From an uncultured Prevotellaceae bacterium (lineage in GTDB: Bacteria; Bacteroidota; Bacteroidia; Bacteroidales; Bacteroidaceae), in the NCBI GenBank assembly GCA_946188345.1, contig CAMHUI010000013.1:1-58168 (forward strand): a stretch of DNA of 58,168 nucleotides, in the 5' to 3' direction. Position 1 is the stretch's first letter. The number at the start of each line of letters is the position of its first letter. A model generated the notes under the pieces. That model was not told the origin of the DNA, made no database searches, and saw nothing but the letters and a program-made list of their open reading frames with translations. The position numbers and the translations under genes are program-made. Below are positions 35,417-43,227 of this stretch, in pieces.

Positions 35417-35423
35417 TGACAAT

Positions 35424-35456
35424 GCAAAGGTATGAACTTTTAGCTGTGTGCGCAAA
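35424..35456 (-). promoter_or_regulatory. Consensus promoter of the candidate RNA
   Basis: TTTG (35456-35453), a 20-bp spacer and TACCTTTG (35432-35425), all on the minus strand. This is the best match to the Bacteroidota consensus in the window. Initiation would be near 35418. The next protein gene in that direction starts only at 35047. Confidence 0.7.
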
Positions 35457-35574
35457 CAATTTGACGATTTATTTTCAAAATAAGCATTTCTCTTGATGCA
35501 AATCAATCAAAAGAAGGATTTTTGCTTACATTCTGTTATTTTAAGGCTGGTCTCTCTGTCATTTTTTAATTATT

Positions 35575-35979
35575 TCATAGAATCTTTTTCCGTTTTTCAT
35601 CTTGGTTCCTGCTGATGAGTGTCTTGATCGGGTGTTGCTCGCCGTAGATGGTCATGAGTGTGCGGCAGCGCTCTTCGAGGGCGCTGTTCGGACGCTTGCG
35701 GTTGCGGATGTTGTTCATCACGGCCGTGGGGTTCTTTGGACATTCCACATGGAGTGAGCGGCATAGGCTGCCGACGAGGGCCTTGAAAGTCATTGGCAGT
35801 CCGTCGCGTCCGATAGCCAGACCAGACTCCCAGATGAGGTGGGACAGCTCAACCAAGTCGCTCGTCGTGCCTGTCCATAGCAGACCGTCCTGCTCGTGGA
35901 TAGCCAGCATGTCGACTGCACTCAACAGCATTTCCTGCCGCACTTCGTTGTCGGTGGTGTTTGAAAGTAATCTATTCAT
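35575..35979 (-). CDS. Small RteC-like protein of unknown function
   Basis: A 134-residue soluble protein. The ATG at 35979 is chosen because the promoter -7 box at 36017-36025 would place the transcript start at or just below the in-frame GTG at 36012. Its middle (LLWTGTTSDLVELSHLIWESG) resembles the C-terminal domain of RteC, a regulator of Bacteroides conjugative transposons, and the part that follows has the same helix spacing with IRNRKRPN. No excision or mobilisation genes are nearby, so it may be a domesticated or free-standing relative. Single-gene unit. Confidence 0.65.
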   Translation of the reverse strand: MNRLLSNTTDNEVRQEMLLSAVDMLAIHEQDGLLWTGTTSDLVELSHLIWESGLAIGRDGLPMTFKALVGSLCRSLHVECPKNPTAVMNNIRNRKRPNSALEERCRTLMTIYGEQHPIKTLISRNQDEKRKKIL

Positions 35980-36016
35980 GTTCCTGTGTCTGATAGTTGA
36001 TTGATTATTCACGGGG

Positions 36017-36025
36017 GCAAAGGTA
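36017..36025 (-). promoter_or_regulatory. -7 box upstream of the RteC-like gene
   Basis: The minus strand reads TACCTTTGC, a perfect TAnnTTTG, 38 bp upstream of the chosen ATG. It decides against the GTG start at 36012. Confidence 0.5.
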
Positions 36026-36071
36026 GTACTTTCTGTGGAAGCAACACTTCACAGCTGGCACTTTCTTTGTT

Positions 36072-36098
36072 AAAAAAAAAGAAAAGGTCGCCTGACCT
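36072..36098 (-). terminator. Second terminator behind the starch enzyme operon
   Basis: A short stem (AGGTC / GACCT, 4-nt loop) followed on the minus strand by TTTTCTTTTTTTTT. It lies just beyond a stronger hairpin and would catch read-through. Confidence 0.5.
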
Positions 36099-36110
36099 CT
36101 CCGTTCTTTT

Positions 36111-36160
36111 AAAAAAAACTCCCCTCCTGTTATTGCGGTGCAGGGTAACAGGAGGGGGAG
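36111..36160 (-). terminator. Strong terminator of the starch enzyme operon
   Basis: A perfect 12-bp stem (CCCCTCCTGTTA / TAACAGGAGGGG) with a 13-nt loop, then eight T residues on the minus strand. It starts about 50 bp after the SusA-like stop codon. Confidence 0.82.
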
Positions 36161-36210
36161 GCTTTGATGAGATGGTTTTCTTTCGGGTTTAGCCCGGAGA
36201 TGCGTTTACT

Positions 36211-38184
36211 TTAGAATTCCAGCACCATCGTGGCGCGCGGTTCGAGTGTGATGGGCTGGCCGATGGTGTAGTGCTGTCCGGTCAGGATGTCTTGTGCCTC
36301 GGTCTGTCCGTCGATGAGCTCTTTATAGCGGCTCCAGTCGAGTTCTGTGGGCTGGTTGGTGCCGTTGAGGATGGTCATGACGCAGTTGCGATGCCAGCGG
36401 CGGGCTACGACGTAGACGCCCTTCCATGGGCAGAACTGGGTTTGGTAGCCGCGGATGATGGTTTCGTTGCCCTGCCTCCAGTGAAGCAGGGTAGAGAGCC
36501 ATTGGAACATCTCCTGCTCATCTGCGGTGCGGCCATTGGCAGTGAAGCAATTGTGCTTGTCACCCTTGAATCCTCCAGGGAAGTCCTTGCGCACGTTGCC
36601 GTCGGTCTGTGCTTTGGTACCGTTCATGAGGACTTCGGTGCCATAATAGAGTTGTGGTATGCGCTGCACGGTGAGCAGCAGGGCAAGTGCCTGCTTCAGG
36701 GCGGATTTATCCTGTCCGGCATGGCCGTCGCCGAGGAAGCGGTCGGTGTCGTGGTTCTCGATGAAGGCCATCACGTGGCTGGGGTCTTCATAGAGGTAGT
36801 CGTAGACAAAGGAGTTGTAGAGGCGGTTGAAACCGTGCCACCAGCCGTCGGTCTCTTCGTAACGGGCCTGGTTGAGCTTGTCGAAGAAAGAGAAGTCCAT
36901 GACGGTCTTCAGGTAGCTGTTATCGCTTTCGAGCCGGCTTCCTTTCTGCCAGGCGGCGGTGTAGGCGGGTTCGGTGACCCAGGTCTCGCCGACGGTGTTG
37001 AAGTTGGGATACTCCTCGTCGAGCACTTTCATCCACTGGGACATGGCCGTGCGGTCGGCATAGGGATAGGTATCCATGCGGATGCCGTCGATGCCGACGG
37101 TCTCTATCCACCATTCGGAGTTCTGGATGAGGTAGCGGATGACATGGGGATTGCGCTGGTTCAGGTCGGGCATGGTGGGCACGAACCATCCGTCGGTGGT
37201 CTCGGCTTTGTCAATCTCGGAGGCATAGGGGTCGAGCACGGGAGTGAGCTTATACGAAGTCTGGCGATAGAGGTTGCTGATGCGTGTGACGCCGTCCATG
37301 TTGCGCTGTTCAATCATGTGTTCCTCGGTCTGGTTGGCAGGGTCGAGCCATTCGGGGTTGTTGAACCAGTCTTTCGAAGGCATGTCGCTGACCCACGGGT
37401 GTTCGAAGCCGCTGTGGTTGAAGATCATGTCCATGACGACCTTCAGTCCATGTTGGTGGGCATCGTCGATGAGCCGGCGATAGTCGTCGTTCGTTCCGAA
37501 TCGCGGGTCAACGCGGTAGTAGTCTGTGGTGGCATAGCCATGATAGGTGCTGACTTTGCCTCCGTAGCTGTCGGGTGAGTTATTCTCGAGTACGGGTGTG
37601 AACCAGAGTGCGGTGACGCCAAGGTCGTTGAAGTAGTCGAGGTGTTGGCGTATTCCTTCGAGGTCGCCGCCGTGGCGGAGCGACGGCTCAGCGCGGTTTT
37701 CTACATAGTCGTTCAGTCCGTCTATCTGCGTGGGATGGTCTTCCGACTGTGCGAAGCGGTCGGGCATGAGCATGTATAGTACGTCGGCATTGGTGAATCC
37801 CTGGCGCTCTTCGCCCTTCATCTCTCGCTCCTTGAGCTGATAGCGCACGATGGTCTTGTCGTCGCCGCGCTTAAAGGCAATGGGCAGTTCGCCGGCCTTC
37901 GCCTGGCTGAGGTCGAGATAGAGTAGGAGATAGTTGGGTGAGTCGAGGCGTACGAGAGAGTCGATTTTCGCACCCTGGACGCTGACCTCGGCGTCGCGGA
38001 TGTCTTTACCGTAGGCCATCAGCTGCACGGTGGGATCTTTCATTCCCACGTACCAGTCGGTGGGGTCGATGCGTGTTACTTCAACGCCGCCGTTGCCTTC
38101 GTCCTTGAAGTCGGCGCCTGTCGGGTTGCATGAGCTGAGTGCCATGCCGGTTGCTGTCATGAGCAGTAAGAATGTCTTTTTCAT
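36211..38184 (-). CDS. susA: GH13 neopullulanase / alpha-amylase (SusA-like)
   Basis: Cleaves alpha-1,4 links of starch oligosaccharides and pullulan. Start at 38184 (MKKTFLLLMTATGMALSSCNP) gives 657 residues with a lipoprotein-type signal (LSSC). The frame upstream is a shadow of the neighbouring gene. An N-terminal beta domain (about 30-130) typical of cyclomaltodextrinase/neopullulanase precedes the barrel. Catalytic residues are Asp at about 370 (GIRMDTYPY), Glu at about 400 (VGETWV) and Asp at about 480 (ENHDTDR). It lies 19 nt after the pullulanase gene, last in the operon. The Bacteroides SusA is periplasmic; here the lipobox suggests membrane anchoring. Confidence 0.9.
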   Translation of the reverse strand: MKKTFLLLMTATGMALSSCNPTGADFKDEGNGGVEVTRIDPTDWYVGMKDPTVQLMAYGKDIRDAEVSVQGAKIDSLVRLDSPNYLLLYLDLSQAKAGELPIAFKRGDDKTIVRYQLKEREMKGEERQGFTNADVLYMLMPDRFAQSEDHPTQIDGLNDYVENRAEPSLRHGGDLEGIRQHLDYFNDLGVTALWFTPVLENNSPDSYGGKVSTYHGYATTDYYRVDPRFGTNDDYRRLIDDAHQHGLKVVMDMIFNHSGFEHPWVSDMPSKDWFNNPEWLDPANQTEEHMIEQRNMDGVTRISNLYRQTSYKLTPVLDPYASEIDKAETTDGWFVPTMPDLNQRNPHVIRYLIQNSEWWIETVGIDGIRMDTYPYADRTAMSQWMKVLDEEYPNFNTVGETWVTEPAYTAAWQKGSRLESDNSYLKTVMDFSFFDKLNQARYEETDGWWHGFNRLYNSFVYDYLYEDPSHVMAFIENHDTDRFLGDGHAGQDKSALKQALALLLTVQRIPQLYYGTEVLMNGTKAQTDGNVRKDFPGGFKGDKHNCFTANGRTADEQEMFQWLSTLLHWRQGNETIIRGYQTQFCPWKGVYVVARRWHRNCVMTILNGTNQPTELDWSRYKELIDGQTEAQDILTGQHYTIGQPITLEPRATMVLEF

Positions 38185-38203
38185 ATCGGGTCTTGTGTTT
38201 TCT

Positions 38204-40132
38204 TTAGTTATGCAGGATGAGCGCCGACTGGGGGCTGACGCTGACCTGTCCGCCCTGCACGGTCGTGATGCCTTTTTCGTCGATGACACCCTCCGAGCAG
38301 ACGACGGTCCACGTGCCTTCGGGTATCTCAATGTTGCGGGCGGCCTTGTTGGCATTGAGTACGACGATGATGTCTTGCCATGAATCTTCGCCTGCATGGT
38401 CTTTCAGCCGGAAGGCCACGAGGTTGTCCTGTGTGGGCAGGAACTCCAGGTGTTTGCGCACGAGCTCGGCCTTGCCCAGGCGGAAGGCTGGGTGGTGTTT
38501 GCGCAGATAGATGAGGTTTTTGTAGTAGCTGAACACCTCGGGATAGCGGTCGAGGTTCTGCCAGTCAAGCTGGTTGATGCTGTCGGGCGAGTTGTAGGAG
38601 TTGTGCACTCCCTTCTTGCTTCTGAGCATCTCCTCGCCGGCCAGCATGAAGGGTACGCCCTGCGAGGTGAAGACGGCGGTCTGTGCGAGCAGGTCAAGGC
38701 GGATGAGTTCTTCCTGGCTGATGCCTGGAAGTTCGGCTCTCAGGCGGTCGACCAAACACATGTCGTCGTGGCAGCTGACGTAGCTAATCATCTGCGTCGG
38801 CTCATTGGCCCACGGCTCCTGCGCGTAGTTTACCTTGCCGTAGTCCACCTGCGGATGGGCAATCATGCCCGCGATGCCGGCCTTGATGCTTTCCTCAGAG
38901 CCAGGGATGGCGGCGAGGAAGGCCCCCTTGGTGTCGTCGGAGAAGGGTCCTCGCAAGGCATCGCGGAGTTCATCTGAGAAGGCTGCCAGCCGGCGGGTCT
39001 TCTTGATGTTGGCCTTCGTGGCGAGTTTGTCTTGCGCGTAGGCACATTGGCCTGCGCTCCAGCCTTCACCATAGATATATACGCGTGGGTTGATTTGCCA
39101 GACGAGGTCGGAAATCATGTTCATGGTCTTCAGGTCGTGAACGCCCATGAGGTCGAAGCGGAATCCGTCGATGTGGTATTCGTTTATCCAGTATTTCACG
39201 CTTTCAATCATGAACATGCGCATCATGTCGCGCTCCGAAGCGGTTTCGTTGCCGCATCCAGAGCCGTTGCTCCATGTCCCGTCGGGGTTCTTGCGGTAGA
39301 AGTAGCCAGGGTAGGTCTTTTGGAAGTTGCTGTTTTGGATGTCGAAGGTATGGTTGTAGACGACGTCGAGGATGACTCTGATGCCTGCATTGTGTAGTGC
39401 CATGACCATCTGCTTGAACTCTCTGATGCGGCAGGCCGGGTCGGCCGGGTCGGTGGAGTAGGAGCCTTCGGGCACGTTGTAGTTCTGCGGGTCGTAGCCC
39501 CAGTTGTATTGGGGGGCGTCGGGCCGGGTCTCGTCGATGGAGGCGAAGTCGAACGAGGGCAGGATGTGTACTGCCGTGATGCCGAGCTTCCTCAGGTGGC
39601 GGATGGCGCGGCTTTCGGTGAGGGCGAGGTATTTGCCCTTATGTTCGAAGCCAGACTCCGGGTGTACGGAGAAGTCACGATGGTGGAGCTCGTAGATGAC
39701 TTGGTCGGCATAGGAGTCGATGACGGGACCGGAGTCTTCGAGCCATTCGTCGGGGTTGGTCTCGTTCATGTCGATGATGGCGCCGCGCTGTCCGTTTGCG
39801 CTGACGGCGCGGGCGAAGATGCCGGGTGTCTCGTTGGGTTGCTTGCTGGTTCCGGTGACGTCGAAGGTGTAGTACTTTCCTTTCAGGTCGCCTTCCACGC
39901 GTGCTCGCCAGATGTTCGGGAGCTGCTTGTCGCGTGTCATCTTGATGGTCTTGAAGGGCTTGCCTCCCATGCCTTCGTCGTAGAGTCGCAGGAGTACGCG
40001 CTTGGCCTTGTGGGGGGCGAAGAGTTGGAATGAGGTGGCTTCCTTGCGATAGGTTGTCTCGGGGCCTTGGGCCTTGACGGATGATGCAGCCATTGCTGTG
40101 AGGGCTACGAGGAACAGCGTTTTCAGTTTCAT
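38204..40132 (-). CDS. Type I pullulanase (GH13)
   Basis: Debranching enzyme that hydrolyses alpha-1,6 links in pullulan, amylopectin and glycogen fragments. A signal peptide (MKLKTLFLVALTAMAASSVKA) is followed by a CBM48-like beta domain (about 30-140). The type I pullulanase signature YNWGYDPQNYN is present. Catalytic residues are Asp at about 327 (GFRFDLMGVHD), Glu at about 354 (YGEGWSAG) and Asp at about 455 (SCHDDMCLVDRL). 642 residues, complete. Flanked within 20 and 51 nt by SusA-like and GH77 genes, so the operon covers branch removal, chain cleavage and chain rearrangement. Confidence 0.92.
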   Translation of the reverse strand: MKLKTLFLVALTAMAASSVKAQGPETTYRKEATSFQLFAPHKAKRVLLRLYDEGMGGKPFKTIKMTRDKQLPNIWRARVEGDLKGKYYTFDVTGTSKQPNETPGIFARAVSANGQRGAIIDMNETNPDEWLEDSGPVIDSYADQVIYELHHRDFSVHPESGFEHKGKYLALTESRAIRHLRKLGITAVHILPSFDFASIDETRPDAPQYNWGYDPQNYNVPEGSYSTDPADPACRIREFKQMVMALHNAGIRVILDVVYNHTFDIQNSNFQKTYPGYFYRKNPDGTWSNGSGCGNETASERDMMRMFMIESVKYWINEYHIDGFRFDLMGVHDLKTMNMISDLVWQINPRVYIYGEGWSAGQCAYAQDKLATKANIKKTRRLAAFSDELRDALRGPFSDDTKGAFLAAIPGSEESIKAGIAGMIAHPQVDYGKVNYAQEPWANEPTQMISYVSCHDDMCLVDRLRAELPGISQEELIRLDLLAQTAVFTSQGVPFMLAGEEMLRSKKGVHNSYNSPDSINQLDWQNLDRYPEVFSYYKNLIYLRKHHPAFRLGKAELVRKHLEFLPTQDNLVAFRLKDHAGEDSWQDIIVVLNANKAARNIEIPEGTWTVVCSEGVIDEKGITTVQGGQVSVSPQSALILHN

Positions 40133-40183
40133 TGTTCTTGGTTTTGCTTTTGGGAGCCGCGGCTTGCGAAGAAGAAAGGGTCT

Positions 40184-42622
40184 TCAGCGGCCGCTGCTGG
40201 TGACGAGCTCGATGACGTTGGCCATGAAGTCGTCGTTTCTCATGAGGTCTTCCAGATAGAGGTGCATGCGGTAGCGCCAGTAGTGCTTGGGGTTGGCGGG
40301 TATGTTGATGCGCTCGGCGTTGGCATCTGGCAGGCGCAGGCGGTCGTCGATGGCGAGCCAGTCTTGTATGGAGAGGACGCAGAGCATCGATGGCGACTGC
40401 AGGTGTTCACGGATGATGTCGCGTGCGAGCCATCCGGGCAGCGGATGGGGTGCGGGGCCTTGGCGCAGCAGCATGGTGTTGTAGTAGTTCTGTGTGCGTT
40501 CCAGGTCTTCGTCCCACCACTGGCGCAGCGTGGGCATGTCGTGGCTGGAGATGGTGCATACGGAGCGGTAGGGGTTGCGGTCGAGGTGTCCGAAGCGCAC
40601 GGTGGGGTCTTTCGGCATCGACTGTATCTCGAGCGACAGGATGCGGAGTTCGTTCATCACCCAGGCCACGCAGTCGGGCACCATGCCGAGGTCTTCGGCA
40701 CAGACGAGCATGCGGGTAGCTTCTACGAGGCGGGGCAGCTTCTTCATGGCTTCGCGGTACCAATACTGGTTGTTGCGGTGGTAGAAGTAGTCGTCGTAGA
40801 GGGCGTTGAAGGCATCTTTCTCCCACTGTGGTAGGCGCTGGTAGGCTTCGGTGTATTGCACGGCGATGCGCGGGTGGCGCTTGGCGGGGTCTTTGTGGTC
40901 GACGAGGAAGAGGTTGTCGATTTCGCTGAATACGCCCCTTCCGTTGATTTCCTCGATGGAGAGTCCGAGTGCCGGTGAGAACTGTCCCATCAGACCGCTG
41001 GCGTGTGGCATGGGTATCTCCCAGATGCGGAAGAATCCGAGTACATGGTCAATGCGGTAGGCATCGAAGAATCGGGCCATGTTTTGGAATCGGCGCACCC
41101 ACCACTGGCATCCGTCCTTCAGCATCTCGTCCCAGTTGTAGGTGGGGAATCCCCAGTTCTGTCCGTCGGCCGAGAAGTCATCGGGTGGTGCTCCGGCCTG
41201 GCCGTTCATGTTGAAGTATTTCGGTTCCACCCACACATCGCAGCCTGTGCGGCTGACGCCGATGGGGATGTCGCCCTTGAGGATGACTCCGAGTTTGCGA
41301 GCATGGTCGTGGGCAGCGCGCATCTGCCGGTCGAGGATGAACTGCACGTAGTAGTAGAACGCCACATCTTTATATATACGCGTGCGTGGGCTGGAGAGTG
41401 CCTCACGGTCGCGTTCTTTCCATTGCGGGTGCATGGCCAGCTGGCCGGTGTCGCGCAGGTGGCAGTAGAAGGCATAGGGTACGAGCCACTGGCTGGTCTC
41501 CTGAAAGAAGGTCTTGAATTCCGCCGAGGCGAGCACGGCCTTGCCTTCCTGGGCATAGAGCAGGTGCAGCAGCTCGGTCTTCGTCTGGTTGACGAGCTCA
41601 TAGTCTATCTGCGGCAGCTGGTTGAGTTTCAGCCGCAGCTTCTCATAGTGTTGCTGCTTCTTGGTGTCTTTCAGGGCCGGCAGCTGGCGGAAGTCTACAT
41701 ACTGCGGGTGCAGGGCGAAGATGCTGATGCAGGAGTAGGGGTAGGAGTCGGTCCAGGTATGTGTGGTCGTGGTGTCGTTGATGGGCAGCACCTGCAGCAG
41801 CTTCTGTCCGGTGCGGCTCACGTAGTCAATCATCACCTTCAAGTCGCCGAAGTCTCCGACGCCGAAGCTACCCTTGGTGCGTAGCGAGAATACGGGCACG
41901 AGTGTGCCGGCTACCTTGGCCTGGGGGATGTCGAAGGTGGCCTGCGGCAGCGCCATCACCGTGGCCATTTGGGGAGCCATCGGCGGAACGGAGAGCTGCC
42001 GGTTCTCGCCCAGTTCCCATCTGACGTCACCCTTTTTGATGACAATGAACTTCAGTTCTACGGTCTGTCCGGCCAGCTGCGATGCATCGATGTCGGCCAC
42101 CCACTCGTGGTAGTTGTGCTGCTTCATGGCCAGGGCCTTGCCCGTGTTCCATGCCCCGAGTTCGGGCACGGAGCCAACGAGCCCCAGCCGTTCGCCTCTC
42201 GACAGCTGTGGGGCCCTGACGCAGAGCCTCACCACCTGGCTTTTCGTCGAAGCCGGCAGCGGCTCGAGGGGCTCGTTGGTAAAGGCCGAGCTGTAGCGGT
42301 AGCTGTCCTCGGGGATGTCAATCCACCGGTCGTATATGTCGTAGTGCTGGACACCCTTCACGTTGGGCTCCAGCCGATGGGCGGCCACGGTCCATTCGTG
42401 GCGCTCCTCTTCGCCGTTGCAGTCGACGCTGTAGAAGTAGTCAACGACTTGAGGCAATTCCTTCTCTGATACATTCAGTTCGCAGTGCCAGTGCTCGCCG
42501 TCGTTGGTCGACATGCGATAGGGCACCCTCTTCGTGGTGCCGTCGCCCTGAGCCTGCACCACATTCAAGACCAGCTCCTCTCCGAAGACCGTCTTGTAAC
42601 CGATATTGAAGTAGATTTTCAT
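40184..42622 (-). CDS. malQ: 4-alpha-glucanotransferase with tandem CBM20 (GH77, DPE2-type)
   Basis: Transfers glucan chains between maltodextrins and releases glucose, in the cytoplasm (no signal peptide). Two N-terminal starch-binding CBM20 domains (about 1-110 and 125-230; LVGSVPELGAWNTGKAL in the second) precede the GH77 barrel, as in plant DPE2. Catalytic residues are Asp at about 522 (YRIDHVLGFFRIWEIP), Glu at about 644 (CAEDLGMVP) and Asp at about 694 (SSHDMPT). 812 residues, complete. First gene of the leftward starch enzyme operon, with its own promoter and operator upstream. Confidence 0.93.
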   Translation of the reverse strand: MKIYFNIGYKTVFGEELVLNVVQAQGDGTTKRVPYRMSTNDGEHWHCELNVSEKELPQVVDYFYSVDCNGEEERHEWTVAAHRLEPNVKGVQHYDIYDRWIDIPEDSYRYSSAFTNEPLEPLPASTKSQVVRLCVRAPQLSRGERLGLVGSVPELGAWNTGKALAMKQHNYHEWVADIDASQLAGQTVELKFIVIKKGDVRWELGENRQLSVPPMAPQMATVMALPQATFDIPQAKVAGTLVPVFSLRTKGSFGVGDFGDLKVMIDYVSRTGQKLLQVLPINDTTTTHTWTDSYPYSCISIFALHPQYVDFRQLPALKDTKKQQHYEKLRLKLNQLPQIDYELVNQTKTELLHLLYAQEGKAVLASAEFKTFFQETSQWLVPYAFYCHLRDTGQLAMHPQWKERDREALSSPRTRIYKDVAFYYYVQFILDRQMRAAHDHARKLGVILKGDIPIGVSRTGCDVWVEPKYFNMNGQAGAPPDDFSADGQNWGFPTYNWDEMLKDGCQWWVRRFQNMARFFDAYRIDHVLGFFRIWEIPMPHASGLMGQFSPALGLSIEEINGRGVFSEIDNLFLVDHKDPAKRHPRIAVQYTEAYQRLPQWEKDAFNALYDDYFYHRNNQYWYREAMKKLPRLVEATRMLVCAEDLGMVPDCVAWVMNELRILSLEIQSMPKDPTVRFGHLDRNPYRSVCTISSHDMPTLRQWWDEDLERTQNYYNTMLLRQGPAPHPLPGWLARDIIREHLQSPSMLCVLSIQDWLAIDDRLRLPDANAERINIPANPKHYWRYRMHLYLEDLMRNDDFMANVIELVTSSGR

Positions 42623-42682
42623 TGATCTTTAGTTATATCGTTAAGCCCCCCTGGTTTGGGGGATGTAATTCTTATGGCGGTG

Positions 42683-42690
42683 TAAAGTTA
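42683..42690 (-). promoter_or_regulatory. -7 box of the malQ operon promoter
   Basis: The minus strand reads TAACTTTA, one mismatch from TAnnTTTG, 61 bp before the malQ ATG. No TTTG lies at -33. The centre of the palindromic operator is 62.5 bp upstream of its first base, the same distance as at lacI and susC. Confidence 0.6.
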
Positions 42691-42744
42691 CGCAGAAAAA
42701 AGCAACTACTCCGATTGCAGGCTGCAAGAAAAAGCGGAAAACTG

Positions 42745-42760
42745 ATGCAAACGTTTGCAT
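42745..42760. promoter_or_regulatory. LacI-family operator upstream of malQ
   Basis: A perfect 16-bp palindrome ATGCAAACGTTTGCAT with the CG centre typical of LacI/GalR sites (MalR- and CcpA-like). An identical copy lies between lacI and susC. The local regulator encoded at 44705-45733 is the obvious binder. Flanking bases also agree (TTAT on one side). Confidence 0.85.
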
Positions 42761-42784
42761 TATTGCCTGACAACCAGCCGCCGG

Positions 42785-43188
42785 CAATTGTTAAATATTA
42801 GGATTTATCTTGACAAAAGGCTCGGAAAACCGTCCATCGCGGCTCTATAATAAGAAAAAAAACCAAAAAACGCCGTTTTTCGAGTGGTCGACCTATCTGT
42901 CTGATTGTTATTGCTTTATGGGAAGAAGTGTCGAGGCGCCGTACGTGGGCATCCAGACTTTCGGTACAAATCATCGAACGATTTGTACCAAAAGTCATCA
43001 CGAATTGCAACAAATCATGGAACGATTTGTACTAAATCACTCCACGAATTGGTACAAAAGTCTCAGTCGACCAGTGCCGTTCGGACGAAAAGCCGACAAA
43101 AAAGCTGCACAAACAGACGGTTTTGTGCAGCTTTTTTTGCTGTTTCACCCGAAAGTGAAATGTTAAATTCGGTAAGAAATGTTTACAC
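42785..43188. repeat. Dispersed non-coding repeat element, copy B
   Basis: About 400 bp with the same block order as copy A. A 32-bp box lies at 42785-42816 (CAATTGTTAA...TCTTGACAA). An AAAAAACGCCGTTTTT block follows at 42865-42880. A palindromic array at 42956-43065 has the perfect pair GGTACAAATC (42963-42972) and GATTTGTACC (42980-42989), then two roughly 45-bp tandem units. A 13-bp-stem hairpin lies at 43101-43134. A second 32-bp box, same orientation, lies at 43157-43188 (GAAATGTTAA...). No coding potential. It lies between the MFS gene stop and the malQ operator. Confidence 0.7.
43100..43138 (-). terminator. Bidirectional terminator-like hairpin after the MFS gene
   Basis: A perfect 13-bp stem (AAAGCTGCACAAA / TTTGTGCAGCTTT) with an 8-nt loop, flanked by A and T runs, so it can act on both strands. 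It is 90 bp past the MFS stop and is part of repeat element B; the stem is a diverged copy of that at 9149. Confidence 0.75.
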
Positions 43189-43227
43189 CTTGGTCGTTTG
43201 GGCCGCAGGGGGGTGTATTTTTTTTCT

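Larger units (their letters stand above)
35150..35420 (-). ncRNA. Candidate structured RNA transcribed from its own promoter
   Basis: A complete transcription unit without a normal gene. A perfect promoter ends at 35424 and a strong terminator lies at 35152-35198, giving a leftward RNA of about 260 nt. The 5' part folds locally: GAGAC and GTCTC can close a domain around 35371-35415 that includes an ATCCG/CGGAT hairpin. A middle A/T-rich stretch follows. The 3' part has TTGTT/AACAA and AATGG/CCATT pairs. It could be a regulatory RNA, a leader with a tiny peptide, or a known Bacteroidota RNA class that I cannot name from sequence alone. Confidence 0.5.
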
